Below, piece after piece: positions 7,464 to 15,747 of a DNA stretch of 19,391 nt (position 1 is its first letter; each line of letters starts with the position of its first letter). The notes under the pieces were generated by a model. The model saw nothing but the letters and a program-made list of their open reading frames with translations. It searched no databases and was not told the DNA's origin. This DNA is from Desulfobacteraceae bacterium (lineage in GTDB: Bacteria; Desulfobacterota; Desulfobacteria; Desulfobacterales; JAABSP01), in assembly GCA_011390035.1 (NCBI GenBank), contig JAABTE010000011.1, forward strand, positions 1-19,391, read 5' to 3'. The translations under genes were made by a program, and so were the position numbers.

Positions 7464-9197
7464 TTAAACGGTATAGCGCAGAACGATCCGGTTCAGATCG
7501 TCCGCAGTGGCCTGGATCGACTCCGACGCCTGGTTGGTGTCGGCCGTCGAGGCGGCAAAATGGTCGATGCCGGTGGAGATATCCTTGAGGGTGAGCAGGA
7601 TCTGCTCGAAGCCGGAGATCTGCTGATGAATGGCCGCGGCGATCCGGTCCGCGGAGCTGTTGGACAGGTCCGCGGCCTCCCGGATGGTGCCGAAAACCGC
7701 CTCCAGCTCCCTGGACAGGGCCCATCCCTCCTCCACCCGTGCGGTGCCGGACTCAGCGGCGCGAATCAGGCTGTCTCCGGCCGACTGCAACTGCTCGATG
7801 GCGCCCCGGATCTCCTGGGTCGAATCCACCGTGGAGTCTGCCAGGCGCCGCACCTCGTCGGCCACTATCTCGAAATTCTTCCCCACCGGCCCGACCGCGG
7901 AGGCCTCCAGCTCGGCGTTGAAGGCGATGATCCTGGTCTGGCCGGCGATGCCGTTGATGATGCCCACGACCTCCCAGATCCCCTTGATGCCCTCGGTGAG
8001 CCGCCGGATGCCGGCGATGGTCTCGGCGTGGGCGCCCCGGATGGCGTCCATCTTCTCCCGGTTGTCGCCGATGATGGACACGCCCCGCTCCACGTTGTCC
8101 AGGGTGCGGGCGGCGATCTCCACCACCTCGCGCACGTGCTCGCCGATCCGCCGGGCCCGCTCGTCGGAGTCCTCCATGGTGGAAACGATCTCCTTTACAG
8201 AGGCGGCCTGGCCGTTGGCGGTGGCGTGGATCTGATGAGAGGCGGCCGACAGGTGGGCCATGGACCGGCTCAACACGGCGCCCGTCTCCTTGATCTTTCC
8301 CAGCACATGGCGGAAATGGAGAATGGCCCGGTTGATAAGGTGGCTGATGTAGTCGAACTCGTCGGTGAGGGTGGTGGGGATGGACCGGGTCAGGTCGCCG
8401 GTGTCCGCGGCAAAGGCCCCCAGGGAGGCATTCATCACCCGGGCCTTGGTGGTCAGCGAGCCGACGATCAAAAAGATGGCCGCCGTGAGCGTGAACAGGT
8501 TCACCAGCAGCACGCCGATGAGTCGCCAGAGCGCCTCATCGGTCGGCATGCGCTCCATGAGCGCTGCGGTGAAAAAGATGTATATGGAGATATTGGTGAA
8601 AATCGCCGGTATCACCAGGCATATAAAGGAGCGCCAGAAAATCCCCAGCCCGAAATACTGCCGATCCCGGCGCATGGCCCCGTCCATGCAGCCGGTGGCG
8701 ACAATGGCCTCGCAGAGCTGACGGGTCAGGTGGAAGACGAACATCAGGGCCACCAGCCCCGCGATATAGGCGCCATACATGGCCAGATAGAGCCCGGAAA
8801 AGATGGCCACCGGTTCCTGCATCCGCCAGAAGATAAGGTAAAGGGCCATGCCCAGCCCGCCGATGGAGATCCGGGCAAAGATCCAGAACCCGTGCCAGTA
8901 CCCCAGCCGGTTCAGGCGGTGATAGAGCCGAGCCGCCTCCTCCCCGGAAAGCCGGCCCGAGTGGAACCGGTCGATGCCCGCCGCCAGCCCCCTTGTCAGA
9001 TAATGGTTTGTGGGCAGGGCCATAAGCGTTACCACCGTCACCGTGGCCACCACGGCGGCCTTGACTATGACCCCGCCCACCTCGGGGCCAAAATCGATCA
9101 GCAGAAAGACATAGGCCAGCGCCACCGGTGCGCCGAAAAATATGCCGATCATCTCGGATGCCAAAAATCGACGAACGAAATCCCTGCCATGGACCAT
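7464..9197 (-). CDS. Chemoreceptor with six-helix N-terminal membrane domain
   Basis: This is the first gene of the chemosensory operon and encodes 577 residues. The N-terminal half has six predicted membrane segments (about 16-36, 42-62, 104-124, 130-157, 187-213, 223-248) with no large periplasmic loop. The sensor is therefore embedded in the membrane rather than being a classical two-TM periplasmic domain. A HAMP-like segment (249-300) and a methyl-accepting signalling domain follow, with tip 'IAGQTRIIAFNAELEA' at about 417-432. The segment 'AASVKEIVSTMEDSD' is identical to one in the neighbouring receptor, pointing to duplication or conversion of the signalling domain. The ATG at 9197 is preferred: GGAGAAGAG precedes it, and the longer start at 9269 would lie upstream of the predicted -10 box. 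The layout resembles six-TM-HAMP modules of some class III adenylate cyclases. The signal sensed is unknown. Confidence 0.9.
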   Translation of the reverse strand: MVHGRDFVRRFLASEMIGIFFGAPVALAYVFLLIDFGPEVGGVIVKAAVVATVTVVTLMALPTNHYLTRGLAAGIDRFHSGRLSGEEAARLYHRLNRLGYWHGFWIFARISIGGLGMALYLIFWRMQEPVAIFSGLYLAMYGAYIAGLVALMFVFHLTRQLCEAIVATGCMDGAMRRDRQYFGLGIFWRSFICLVIPAIFTNISIYIFFTAALMERMPTDEALWRLIGVLLVNLFTLTAAIFLIVGSLTTKARVMNASLGAFAADTGDLTRSIPTTLTDEFDYISHLINRAILHFRHVLGKIKETGAVLSRSMAHLSAASHQIHATANGQAASVKEIVSTMEDSDERARRIGEHVREVVEIAARTLDNVERGVSIIGDNREKMDAIRGAHAETIAGIRRLTEGIKGIWEVVGIINGIAGQTRIIAFNAELEASAVGPVGKNFEIVADEVRRLADSTVDSTQEIRGAIEQLQSAGDSLIRAAESGTARVEEGWALSRELEAVFGTIREAADLSNSSADRIAAAIHQQISGFEQILLTLKDISTGIDHFAASTADTNQASESIQATADDLNRIVLRYTV

Positions 9198-9201
9198 GAT
9201 G

Positions 9202-9210
9202 CTCTTCTCC
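9202..9210 (-). promoter_or_regulatory. Ribosome binding site of the six-TM chemoreceptor
   Basis: GGAGAAGAG on the minus strand starts about 9 nt before the ATG at 9197 and supports that start over the upstream in-frame ATG at 9269. Confidence 0.7.
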
Positions 9211-9246
9211 CAGGCTGGTGTTGTTTCCGGTTGCCCGCTGATGGCA

Positions 9247-9274
9247 TTTATCGCATGAAGGGGGCGCAAGTCAA
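9247..9274 (-). promoter_or_regulatory. Sigma70-like promoter of the chemosensory operon
   Basis: On the minus strand a -35 box TTGACT (9274-9269), a 16-bp spacer and a -10 box GATAAA (9252-9247) precede the first receptor gene. Transcription would start near 9240, giving a leader of about 40 nt before the ribosome binding site. No other promoter was noticed in the operon, whose internal gaps are 24 bp or less, so this is probably the main one. It is a motif match only. Confidence 0.55.
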
Positions 9275-9299
9275 AGCGTTTTTCGGTTTTCCCCCAACA

Positions 9300-9316
9300 A
9301 GTAGGACAAGCCTACT
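9300..9316. promoter_or_regulatory. Perfect dyad between the divergent promoters (possible operator)
   Basis: AGTAGG (9300-9305) and CCTACT (9311-9316) form a perfect 6-bp inverted repeat around a 5-bp centre. The dyad lies 25 bp upstream of the chemosensory -35 box and about 36 bp upstream of the lysS -35 box, a position suited to a regulator acting on either promoter. It is not followed by a T run on either strand, so a terminator is unlikely. The binding protein is unknown. Confidence 0.4.
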
Positions 9317-9352
9317 CGGTTTTGCGGGTTTTGCGCATGACACATCCCGCCC

Positions 9353-9381
9353 TTGACACCGCTTTTGAAAAGATTTAAAGT
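9353..9381 (+). promoter_or_regulatory. Sigma70-like promoter for lysS and probably the envelope operon
   Basis: A consensus -35 box TTGACA (9353-9358), a 17-bp spacer and a -10 box TAAAGT (9376-9381) sit upstream of lysS. The expected transcription start near 9388 gives a leader of about 40 nt. The next genes follow closely on the same strand, so this promoter may drive the whole right half of the window, although a second promoter in the 60-bp lysS-lolC gap cannot be excluded. Confidence 0.6.
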
Positions 9382-9410
9382 GCTTTGTTCATTTTTGAAA
9401 GGCTTTAAAT
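9363..9410. repeat. Direct repeat pair overlapping the lysS promoter and leader
   Basis: Two 18-bp A/T-rich elements, 9363-9380 and 9393-9410, share TTTTGAAA followed by a TTTAAA core (15 of 18 positions) and start exactly 30 bp apart, about three helical turns. The first overlaps the spacer and most of the -10 box, and the second lies in the leader. This could be a binding site for a dimeric regulator, or simple A/T-rich duplication. Confidence 0.45.
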
Positions 9411-9429
9411 TCAGCACAGAGCGAGCGTA

Positions 9430-10920
9430 ATGGAGCAAACACAGGAAAAAACAAGCGAACTGATCGAAAAGCGCCGGGCCAAGATGACCGAGATGAAGGC
9501 GGCCGGAGCGCATCTATTCCCCAATGATTTCAAGGTGCCGCACACGGTGGCGGACATCCGGCGGGCCATCGGAGACACGCCGGAGAAGATGGGCGAAAAG
9601 GGCCCGGTCTTTACCGCCGCCGGCCGGATGCGGGCCATCAACCGGTTCGGCAAGAGTACCTTCCTCCGCTTCCGGGACCGGACCGGCGGGCTCCAGGCCT
9701 ATGTCCGAAAAGACAAGGTGGGCGAGGAGGCCTATGCCTTCTTCCGCCAACTGGACATCGGCGATTTCGTCGGCTTTTCCGGGCCGGTGTTTCAGACCAA
9801 GACCGGCGAGTGGACCCTGCTGGCGGAAAGCTTCCGCCTGCTGGCCAAGGCCACCCGGCCGCTGCCGGAAAAATTCCACGGCCTGAAAGACCCTGAAAAG
9901 CGCTACCGCCAGCGGTACATCGACCTGATCATGAACCCGGAAACCCGGGAGATCTTTATCCGGCGCAGCCGGATCACCCAGGCCATCCGGGCCTTTCTGA
10001 TCGAGCGGGATTTTCTCGAGGTGGAAACGCCCATGATGCAGCCCATTCCGGGCGGGGCCGAGGCCGAGCCCTTTAAAACCCATCACAACGCCCTGGACAT
10101 GGACCTGTTCCTGCGCATCGCCCCGGAGCTGTACCTCAAGCGACTGGTGGTGGGGGGCTTTGAGCGGGTCTTTGAGATCAACCGCAACTTCCGCAACGAG
10201 GGCGTGTCCACCCAGCATAACCCGGAATTCACCATGCTGGAGTTCTACCAGGCCTACGCCACCCACGAGGACCTGATGGACCTGACCGAGCAGATGTTCG
10301 CTCAGGTGGCCCGGGAGGCTCTGGGCGACACGTCCTTTACCTATGGCGGCAACCCCATCGATTTTGCCGCCCCGTGGCGGCGGCTGCCCCTGATGGAGGC
10401 GCTCACGGAGATCGGCGGCATCGAGCCCTCGGCATTGGGAGACAAGGAAAAGCTGCTGGCCATCGCCGAGCAACGGGAGGTTAAAATCACCAAGACGGGC
10501 CGGCTGGGCAAGGTGATCACCAAGCTGTTCGACGCCCTGGTGGAGCCCAAGCTGATTCAACCCACCTTCATCACCGGGTATCCGGTGGAGGTGTCGCCCC
10601 TGTCCAGGCGGTCGGACGCGGCGCCGGATCTGACGGAGCGCTTCGAGCTGTTCATCGCCGGCCGGGAGATCGCCAACGGCTTTTCCGAGCTGAATGATCC
10701 GGAGGATCAGAAGGAGCGCTTCCTCCAGCAGGTGGCGGACCGGGCCGCGGGAGACGCCGAGGCCCACCTGATGGACGCCGATTACATCGAGGCGCTGGAA
10801 TACGGCATGCCGCCCACCGCCGGAGAGGGCATCGGCATCGACCGGCTGGCAATGCTGCTGACGGATTCGCCCTCCATCCGGGAGGTGATTTTGTTTCCCC
10901 ACATGCGGTCCGTCTCATGA
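9430..10920 (+). CDS. lysS: Lysyl-tRNA synthetase, class II
   Basis: LysS attaches lysine to tRNA-Lys in the cytoplasm using ATP. The 496-residue product has the usual bacterial class II layout: a helical N-terminus, an OB-fold anticodon-binding domain (about 60-145) and the catalytic domain. Motif 1 lies near 'FLEVETPMM' (195-203), followed by 'PGGAEAEPF' (207-215). Motif 2 contains 'FRNEGVSTQHNPEF' (254-267), and motif 3 is 'GEGIGIDRLAMLL' (465-477). Length and all three motifs are normal. The ATG at 9430 has only a weak purine-rich AGAGCGAG upstream. It is the first gene on the plus strand, divergent from the chemosensory operon. Placement just upstream of lolC/E-lolD is a common arrangement in deltaproteobacteria (established knowledge, not checked here). 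Confidence 0.98.
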   Translation: MEQTQEKTSELIEKRRAKMTEMKAAGAHLFPNDFKVPHTVADIRRAIGDTPEKMGEKGPVFTAAGRMRAINRFGKSTFLRFRDRTGGLQAYVRKDKVGEEAYAFFRQLDIGDFVGFSGPVFQTKTGEWTLLAESFRLLAKATRPLPEKFHGLKDPEKRYRQRYIDLIMNPETREIFIRRSRITQAIRAFLIERDFLEVETPMMQPIPGGAEAEPFKTHHNALDMDLFLRIAPELYLKRLVVGGFERVFEINRNFRNEGVSTQHNPEFTMLEFYQAYATHEDLMDLTEQMFAQVAREALGDTSFTYGGNPIDFAAPWRRLPLMEALTEIGGIEPSALGDKEKLLAIAEQREVKITKTGRLGKVITKLFDALVEPKLIQPTFITGYPVEVSPLSRRSDAAPDLTERFELFIAGREIANGFSELNDPEDQKERFLQQVADRAAGDAEAHLMDADYIEALEYGMPPTAGEGIGIDRLAMLLTDSPSIREVILFPHMRSVS

Positions 10921-10980
10921 CAGATCGGATAAGTCCGATAAACCGGATCAACCCAATCCCATCGGGCGCCGGAAACGGCC

Positions 10981-12199
10981 ATGTCGTTTGAACTTTTTGT
11001 TGCCCGCCGCTATCTGAGGGCCCGGCGGCGGAGCTTCATCTCTCTGATCACCCTGCTGTCCATTGCCGGGGTGACGGTGGGGGTGATGGCGCTTATCATT
11101 GTCATCGCGGTGATGGCCGGGTTCGAGTCGGATCTGAAAAATCGGATTCTGGGGGTGGAGTCGCATATCATACTGATGCGCCATGGGGGGGAGTTTACCG
11201 ATTATAAAAGGGTGATGGACATAGTGGGCGGGGTGGACGGGGTGGTGGCGGCAACGCCCTTTGTTTATTCCCAGGTCATGCTTCGCTCGGCCGCGGGGCT
11301 TTCCGGCGCGGTGGTCCGGGGCATCGATCCTGCCACGGCCGGGGCGGTGCTGCCCATCTTTGACAAGGAGACCCTGGCGGCGCTGGAAAACGCCGCGTCG
11401 GCCGATGGCGGCGGCGAAAGCGGCATGCTTCTGGGAAAGGAGCTGGCCACCAACATGGGGGTGGGGCCGGGGGACAGCCTGTTCATCATCTCGCCCAAGG
11501 GGATGCTGTCGCCCATGGGGCACATGCCGGCCATGAAGCGGTTTAAGGTGGCGGGGCTTTTTCAGTCGGGCATGTACGAGTACGACAGCTCCCTGGCCTA
11601 CATCCATCTGGCCGACGCCCAGCGGCTGTTGCGCATGAACGGCGCCGTCACCGGCATCGAGACGCGGGTGGCGGATGTCTATCAGGCCGACAAGGTGGCC
11701 GGGCGCATCGACGAAAAGCTGGGCTACCCCTACTGGACCCGGGACTGGAAAAAAATGAACCACAATCTTTTCTCTGCCCTGAAGCTGGAAAAGACGGTAA
11801 TGTTCATCATCCTGGCGCTGATCATCCTGGTGGCGGCCTTTAACATCGCCGGCTCGCTGATCATGATGGTGATGGAAAAAAAGAGGGATATCGCCATTTT
11901 AAAAGCCATGGGGGCCACGGATGGGAGCATCCGGCGGATCTTTGTTTTCAAAGGGCTGACCATCGGGGCCATCGGCACGGGGCTGGGCGTGGCCATCGGC
12001 ATCGGCCTGTGCGGTCTGCTGAAACATTACAAATTTATTGAGCTGCCGCCGGATGTCTATTATATTACCACCCTGCCGGTGCGGCTGGAGGCCCTGGACG
12101 TGGCGGCCATCGCCGTGGCGGCCATGGGCATCTGCTTTCTGGCCACGCTTTATCCGGCGGGGCAGGCGGCCCGGGTAAACCCGGTGGCGGCGCTTCGCA

Positions 12200-12207
<8 letters not shown>
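10981..12207 (+). CDS. Lipoprotein-releasing ABC transporter permease, LolC/LolE family (single-gene type)
   Basis: This inner-membrane permease extracts mature lipoproteins and hands them to the periplasmic chaperone LolA, powered by LolD. The 408-residue product has the LolC/E layout. TM1 is at about 20-46 after a basic N-terminus, a large periplasmic domain covers about 47-271, and TM2-TM4 lie at 272-298, 324-347 and 372-394. 'AILKAMGATDGSIRRIF' (305-321) is the FtsX-type coupling segment. The periplasmic loop 'SPKGMLSPMGHMPAMKRF' (171-188) corresponds to the LolC Hook that recruits LolA. Only one permease gene is present, so a LolF-like homodimeric permease is likely rather than a LolC-LolE pair; a second copy elsewhere cannot be excluded. 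It starts 60 bp after lysS with a GGAAACGG purine stretch upstream, and its end overlaps lolD by 8 bp. Confidence 0.93.
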
Positions 12208-12892
<685 letters not shown>

Positions 12893-12901
12893 CAAGGCCC
12901 C

Positions 12902-15655
12902 ATGAGACGAGTATCTTCCCTGCTGGACAGGACAATGCTGGACAGGACAAAGCTGGATAGAACAAAGCGGCGTTTTGCGCATGGGACGGCGGCCGGTCGG
13001 TCGGCGGTCCTCTTTCTGAAGGTCCTGACGATCCTTTCCCTTGCCGCCGCCTGGTCGACGGGGCCGGCCGCGGGCGCGGCAGAGGCCGCCGCCCCACGGG
13101 TGCTGGTGATGCCCTTTGAGATCCACTCCCGCCAGCCCCTGTCCTACCTGAGCGCCCGGATTCCGGAAGTGATCCGCCAGCACCTGGCCGCCGCCGGAGC
13201 CGAGATTGTGATGCCCGAAGGCGTGGCCTGGCCGGAGGGCCGATGGACGCCGGATCAGGGGGTGTCGGCGCCCCGCAGGATCGGCGTGGAGCGCAACGCC
13301 GACTATGTGATCTGGGGCAGCCTGACGTGGATCGGCGAAAAATTCAGCATCGACGCCCGGATGATCGATATCTTCGGCACCCGGCCCGTCTCCTCCTTTT
13401 ATGTGGAGGGCCAAAGGATCGAGAACCTGCCGCTGATCGTCAAGCAGTTGAGCGAATCCTTCGGCGCCCGGCTCTTCAAGCGCGAGACCGTCACCCAGGT
13501 GAGCATCACCGGCAACCAGCGCATTGAAAACGACGCCATCCGGGGCGTGATCGAAACCCAGCCGGGAGACATCTATCAGCCCCAGAAGCTGTCCGCGGAC
13601 GTGAAGGCCATCCACGCCATGGGCTATTTCGACGACATTCGGGTGACGGCAACGGACATGCCCGGCGGCAAGGCCGTCACATTCGCCGTGTCGGAAAAGC
13701 CCACCATCCGCTATATCCGCATACTGGACAACCGCGTTTACGACGACGAGAAGATCATGGAGAACCTGTCGCTCAAAACAGGCTCCATCCTCAACATCTT
13801 CACCGTGGAGACCAATGTTCAGCGCATCGCGTCCCTGTATAAGGAGAAGAATTACCACAACGTCCGCGTCTCCTACAAGGTGGAGTCCCTGGACAACAAC
13901 CAGGCCGACCTGGTCTTCTCCATCGACGAGGGGCCCAAGGTGCGCATCCGCTCCATCGCGTTCGAGGGCAACGAGGCCTATTCCGACAAGCGGCTGAAAA
14001 AGCTTATAAAGACCACGGAAAAAGGCTTCTGGTCCTTTATCACCTCCTCGGGAGAGCTGAAAAACGAGGACCTGACCCAGGACGTGGCCCGCATCGCCGC
14101 GTTCTATCAAAACACCGGCTACATCCAGGCGCGGGTCTCCGATCCCCAGGTCAAGTATCAGCAGGAATGGATCGACATCACCATAAAGATCGACGAGGGC
14201 CCCCAGTACAAGGTGGGCAAGGTGGACATTCAGGGGGATCTTATAAAGCCGGAGGCGGCGCTGATGGCGGTGGTGAAAATCAATGAAAAGGAGGTGTACA
14301 GCCGGGACACGGTGCGCTCCGACATCCTGGCGCTTACGGATCTTTACGCCGACGACGGGTACGCCTACGCGGAGATCAGCCCCCGCATCCAACAGGATCC
14401 GGCCCGGCGGACCGTGGACATCTCCTATGTGGCGCAAAAGGGCAAGCCCGTGCATTTCCAGAAGATCCTGATCACCGGCAACACCAAGACCCGGGACAAG
14501 GTGATCCGCCGCCAGCTCCAGGTTTACGAAAAGGAGCTATACAGCGGCAAGGACTTGAAGCGCAGCGTGCGCAACCTGCACCGGCTCGATTACTTCGAGG
14601 ACATCAAGGTCAACACCCTGCGCGGAGACGCCGAGGACCAGATGGTTCTCAAGATCGACGTGACGGAAAAGCCCACCGGCACATTCTCCTTCGGCGGCGG
14701 CTATTCCAGCGTGGAAAACCTGTTCGCCATGGCCTCCATCTCCCAGCGGAACCTGTTCGGCCGGGGCCAGATCCTCCAGCTCAAGGCCGAGGTTGGCGGC
14801 TCCACCAGCCGGTATTCCCTCGGCTTCACCGAGCCGTGGCTCTTTGACATCCCGCTGTCCGCGGGCGTGGATCTTTACAACTGGGAGTCGGACTACGACA
14901 CCTACAACAAAGACAGCAAGGGAGGCTCCCTCCAGTTCGGCTATCCGGTCTTCGACTACACCCGGCTGTATCTGTCTTACGGCTATGACATCGGAGACAT
15001 CACCGATATCACGGAGGACGCCTCGGACCTGGTCAAGGACATGGCGGGGGAAAACGTCACCAGCAGCGTCTCCACCACCCTGCGGTACGATTCCCGGGAC
15101 CGGATGTTCAACCCCACCGAGGGCGGCAACCACGCTCTTTCGGTGGAATACGCGGGCCTTGGCGGGGATGTGGGCTTCACCAAATACATGGCCGAGGCGG
15201 GCCAGTATTTCCCCCTGTTCTGGGGCACGGTGGGCTTCATCCACGGCCGGGCGGGGCATGTGTCGGAGAACTCCGGCGGCAAGCTGCCGGACTACGAGCG
15301 CTTTTACCTTGGCGGCATGAATTCCCTGCGGGGGTTTGACTGGCGGGACATATCATCCTATGATGAAAACGGCGACAAGATCGGCGGAAACAAGTTCGTC
15401 CAGCTCAACGTGGAATACCTGATTCCCCTGATCAAGGAGGCCGGCGTGGTGGGCGTACTCTTCTTCGACGCCGGCAACGTGTATAACGACGACGAGAACA
15501 TCGATCTGGAGCTGACCCGGGAAAGCGCCGGGTTCGGCTTCCGATGGTACTCGCCCATGGGGCCGATCCGCGTGGAAAACGGGTATATTCTCGACCCGCG
15601 CACGGGAGAGGACGGCGGCGGCCGGTGGGAGTTTACCATGGGCGGCGCCTTCTGA
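12902..15655 (+). CDS. bamA: Outer-membrane assembly factor BamA with an extra N-terminal domain
   Basis: BamA folds and inserts beta-barrel proteins into the outer membrane. The 917-residue product is about 100 residues longer than E. coli BamA. A repeat-bearing basic tail (1-33) precedes a signal-peptide core (about 34-60, 'SAVLFLKVLTILSLAAAW'). Residues about 65-195 form an extra alpha/beta domain ('PRVLVMPFEIHS', 'ADYVIWGSLTWIGEKFSIDA') that looks like a TolB-N/FlgO-type fold. Five POTRA domains follow (about 196-267, 268-345, 346-434, 435-514, 516-591). The 16-strand barrel (592-917) contains the family's 'LRGF' loop-6 motif at 809-812 and ends in a C-terminal Phe after 'WEFTMGG', a beta-signal. 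It starts 9 bp after lolD. The start is uncertain because of the repeat; Met12 is an alternative. Confidence 0.95.
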   Translation: MRRVSSLLDRTMLDRTKLDRTKRRFAHGTAAGRSAVLFLKVLTILSLAAAWSTGPAAGAAEAAAPRVLVMPFEIHSRQPLSYLSARIPEVIRQHLAAAGAEIVMPEGVAWPEGRWTPDQGVSAPRRIGVERNADYVIWGSLTWIGEKFSIDARMIDIFGTRPVSSFYVEGQRIENLPLIVKQLSESFGARLFKRETVTQVSITGNQRIENDAIRGVIETQPGDIYQPQKLSADVKAIHAMGYFDDIRVTATDMPGGKAVTFAVSEKPTIRYIRILDNRVYDDEKIMENLSLKTGSILNIFTVETNVQRIASLYKEKNYHNVRVSYKVESLDNNQADLVFSIDEGPKVRIRSIAFEGNEAYSDKRLKKLIKTTEKGFWSFITSSGELKNEDLTQDVARIAAFYQNTGYIQARVSDPQVKYQQEWIDITIKIDEGPQYKVGKVDIQGDLIKPEAALMAVVKINEKEVYSRDTVRSDILALTDLYADDGYAYAEISPRIQQDPARRTVDISYVAQKGKPVHFQKILITGNTKTRDKVIRRQLQVYEKELYSGKDLKRSVRNLHRLDYFEDIKVNTLRGDAEDQMVLKIDVTEKPTGTFSFGGGYSSVENLFAMASISQRNLFGRGQILQLKAEVGGSTSRYSLGFTEPWLFDIPLSAGVDLYNWESDYDTYNKDSKGGSLQFGYPVFDYTRLYLSYGYDIGDITDITEDASDLVKDMAGENVTSSVSTTLRYDSRDRMFNPTEGGNHALSVEYAGLGGDVGFTKYMAEAGQYFPLFWGTVGFIHGRAGHVSENSGGKLPDYERFYLGGMNSLRGFDWRDISSYDENGDKIGGNKFVQLNVEYLIPLIKEAGVVGVLFFDAGNVYNDDENIDLELTRESAGFGFRWYSPMGPIRVENGYILDPRTGEDGGGRWEFTMGGAF
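12923..12967. repeat. 15-bp tandem repeat at the bamA 5' end
   Basis: Three 15-bp units at 12923-12937, 12938-12952 and 12953-12967 encode a five-residue 'LDRT(M/K)' repeat. Units 1 and 2 differ at one position, and unit 3 has two further changes. They lie before the hydrophobic core of the signal peptide, so the array lengthens a basic n-region in frame or belongs to the leader if translation starts later. Confidence 0.9.
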
Positions 15656-15747
15656 GTGCGGCGCTTTCCGAGTGCATTGATGGCGAAAGGGCATCGATGG
15701 CGAATCGGACAACTTTCAATCTTGAGGCAACTTTCCAAGGAGGCAGA
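15656..15747 (+). other. bamA-skp intergenic segment with short imperfect duplications
   Basis: The 92-bp gap holds several imperfect direct repeats: GAGTGC at 15654-15659 and 15670-15675, an ATYGATGGCGAA element at 15676-15687 and 15693-15704, and CAACTTTC at 15710-15717 and 15728-15735. No promoter of good quality or terminator hairpin was recognised. It ends in the strong skp ribosome binding site. Confidence 0.5.
15737..15743 (+). promoter_or_regulatory. Ribosome binding site of skp
   Basis: AAGGAGG, a near-perfect anti-16S match, lies 4 nt before the ATG at 15748. It rules out longer in-frame starts inside bamA. Confidence 0.88.

Noticed and set aside
5425..7725. Longer version of the Cache chemoreceptor starting at 7725
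   Set aside because: The extra 93 residues overlap the upstream receptor in another frame and look non-coding; a strong GGAGGA precedes the ATG at 7446.
7464..9269. Longer version of the six-TM receptor starting at 9269
   Set aside because: That ATG lies between the predicted -35 and -10 boxes region, upstream of the expected transcript start, whereas the ATG at 9197 has a good ribosome binding site.
9300..9316. Rho-independent terminator
   Set aside because: The stem is only 6 bp and no T run follows on either strand; its position between divergent promoters fits an operator better.
5791..9356. Long plus-strand open frames over the two chemoreceptors (558 and 638 codons)
   Set aside because: Mirror images of coding sequence with no recognisable domain; the minus-strand receptors have TM, HAMP and signalling domains.
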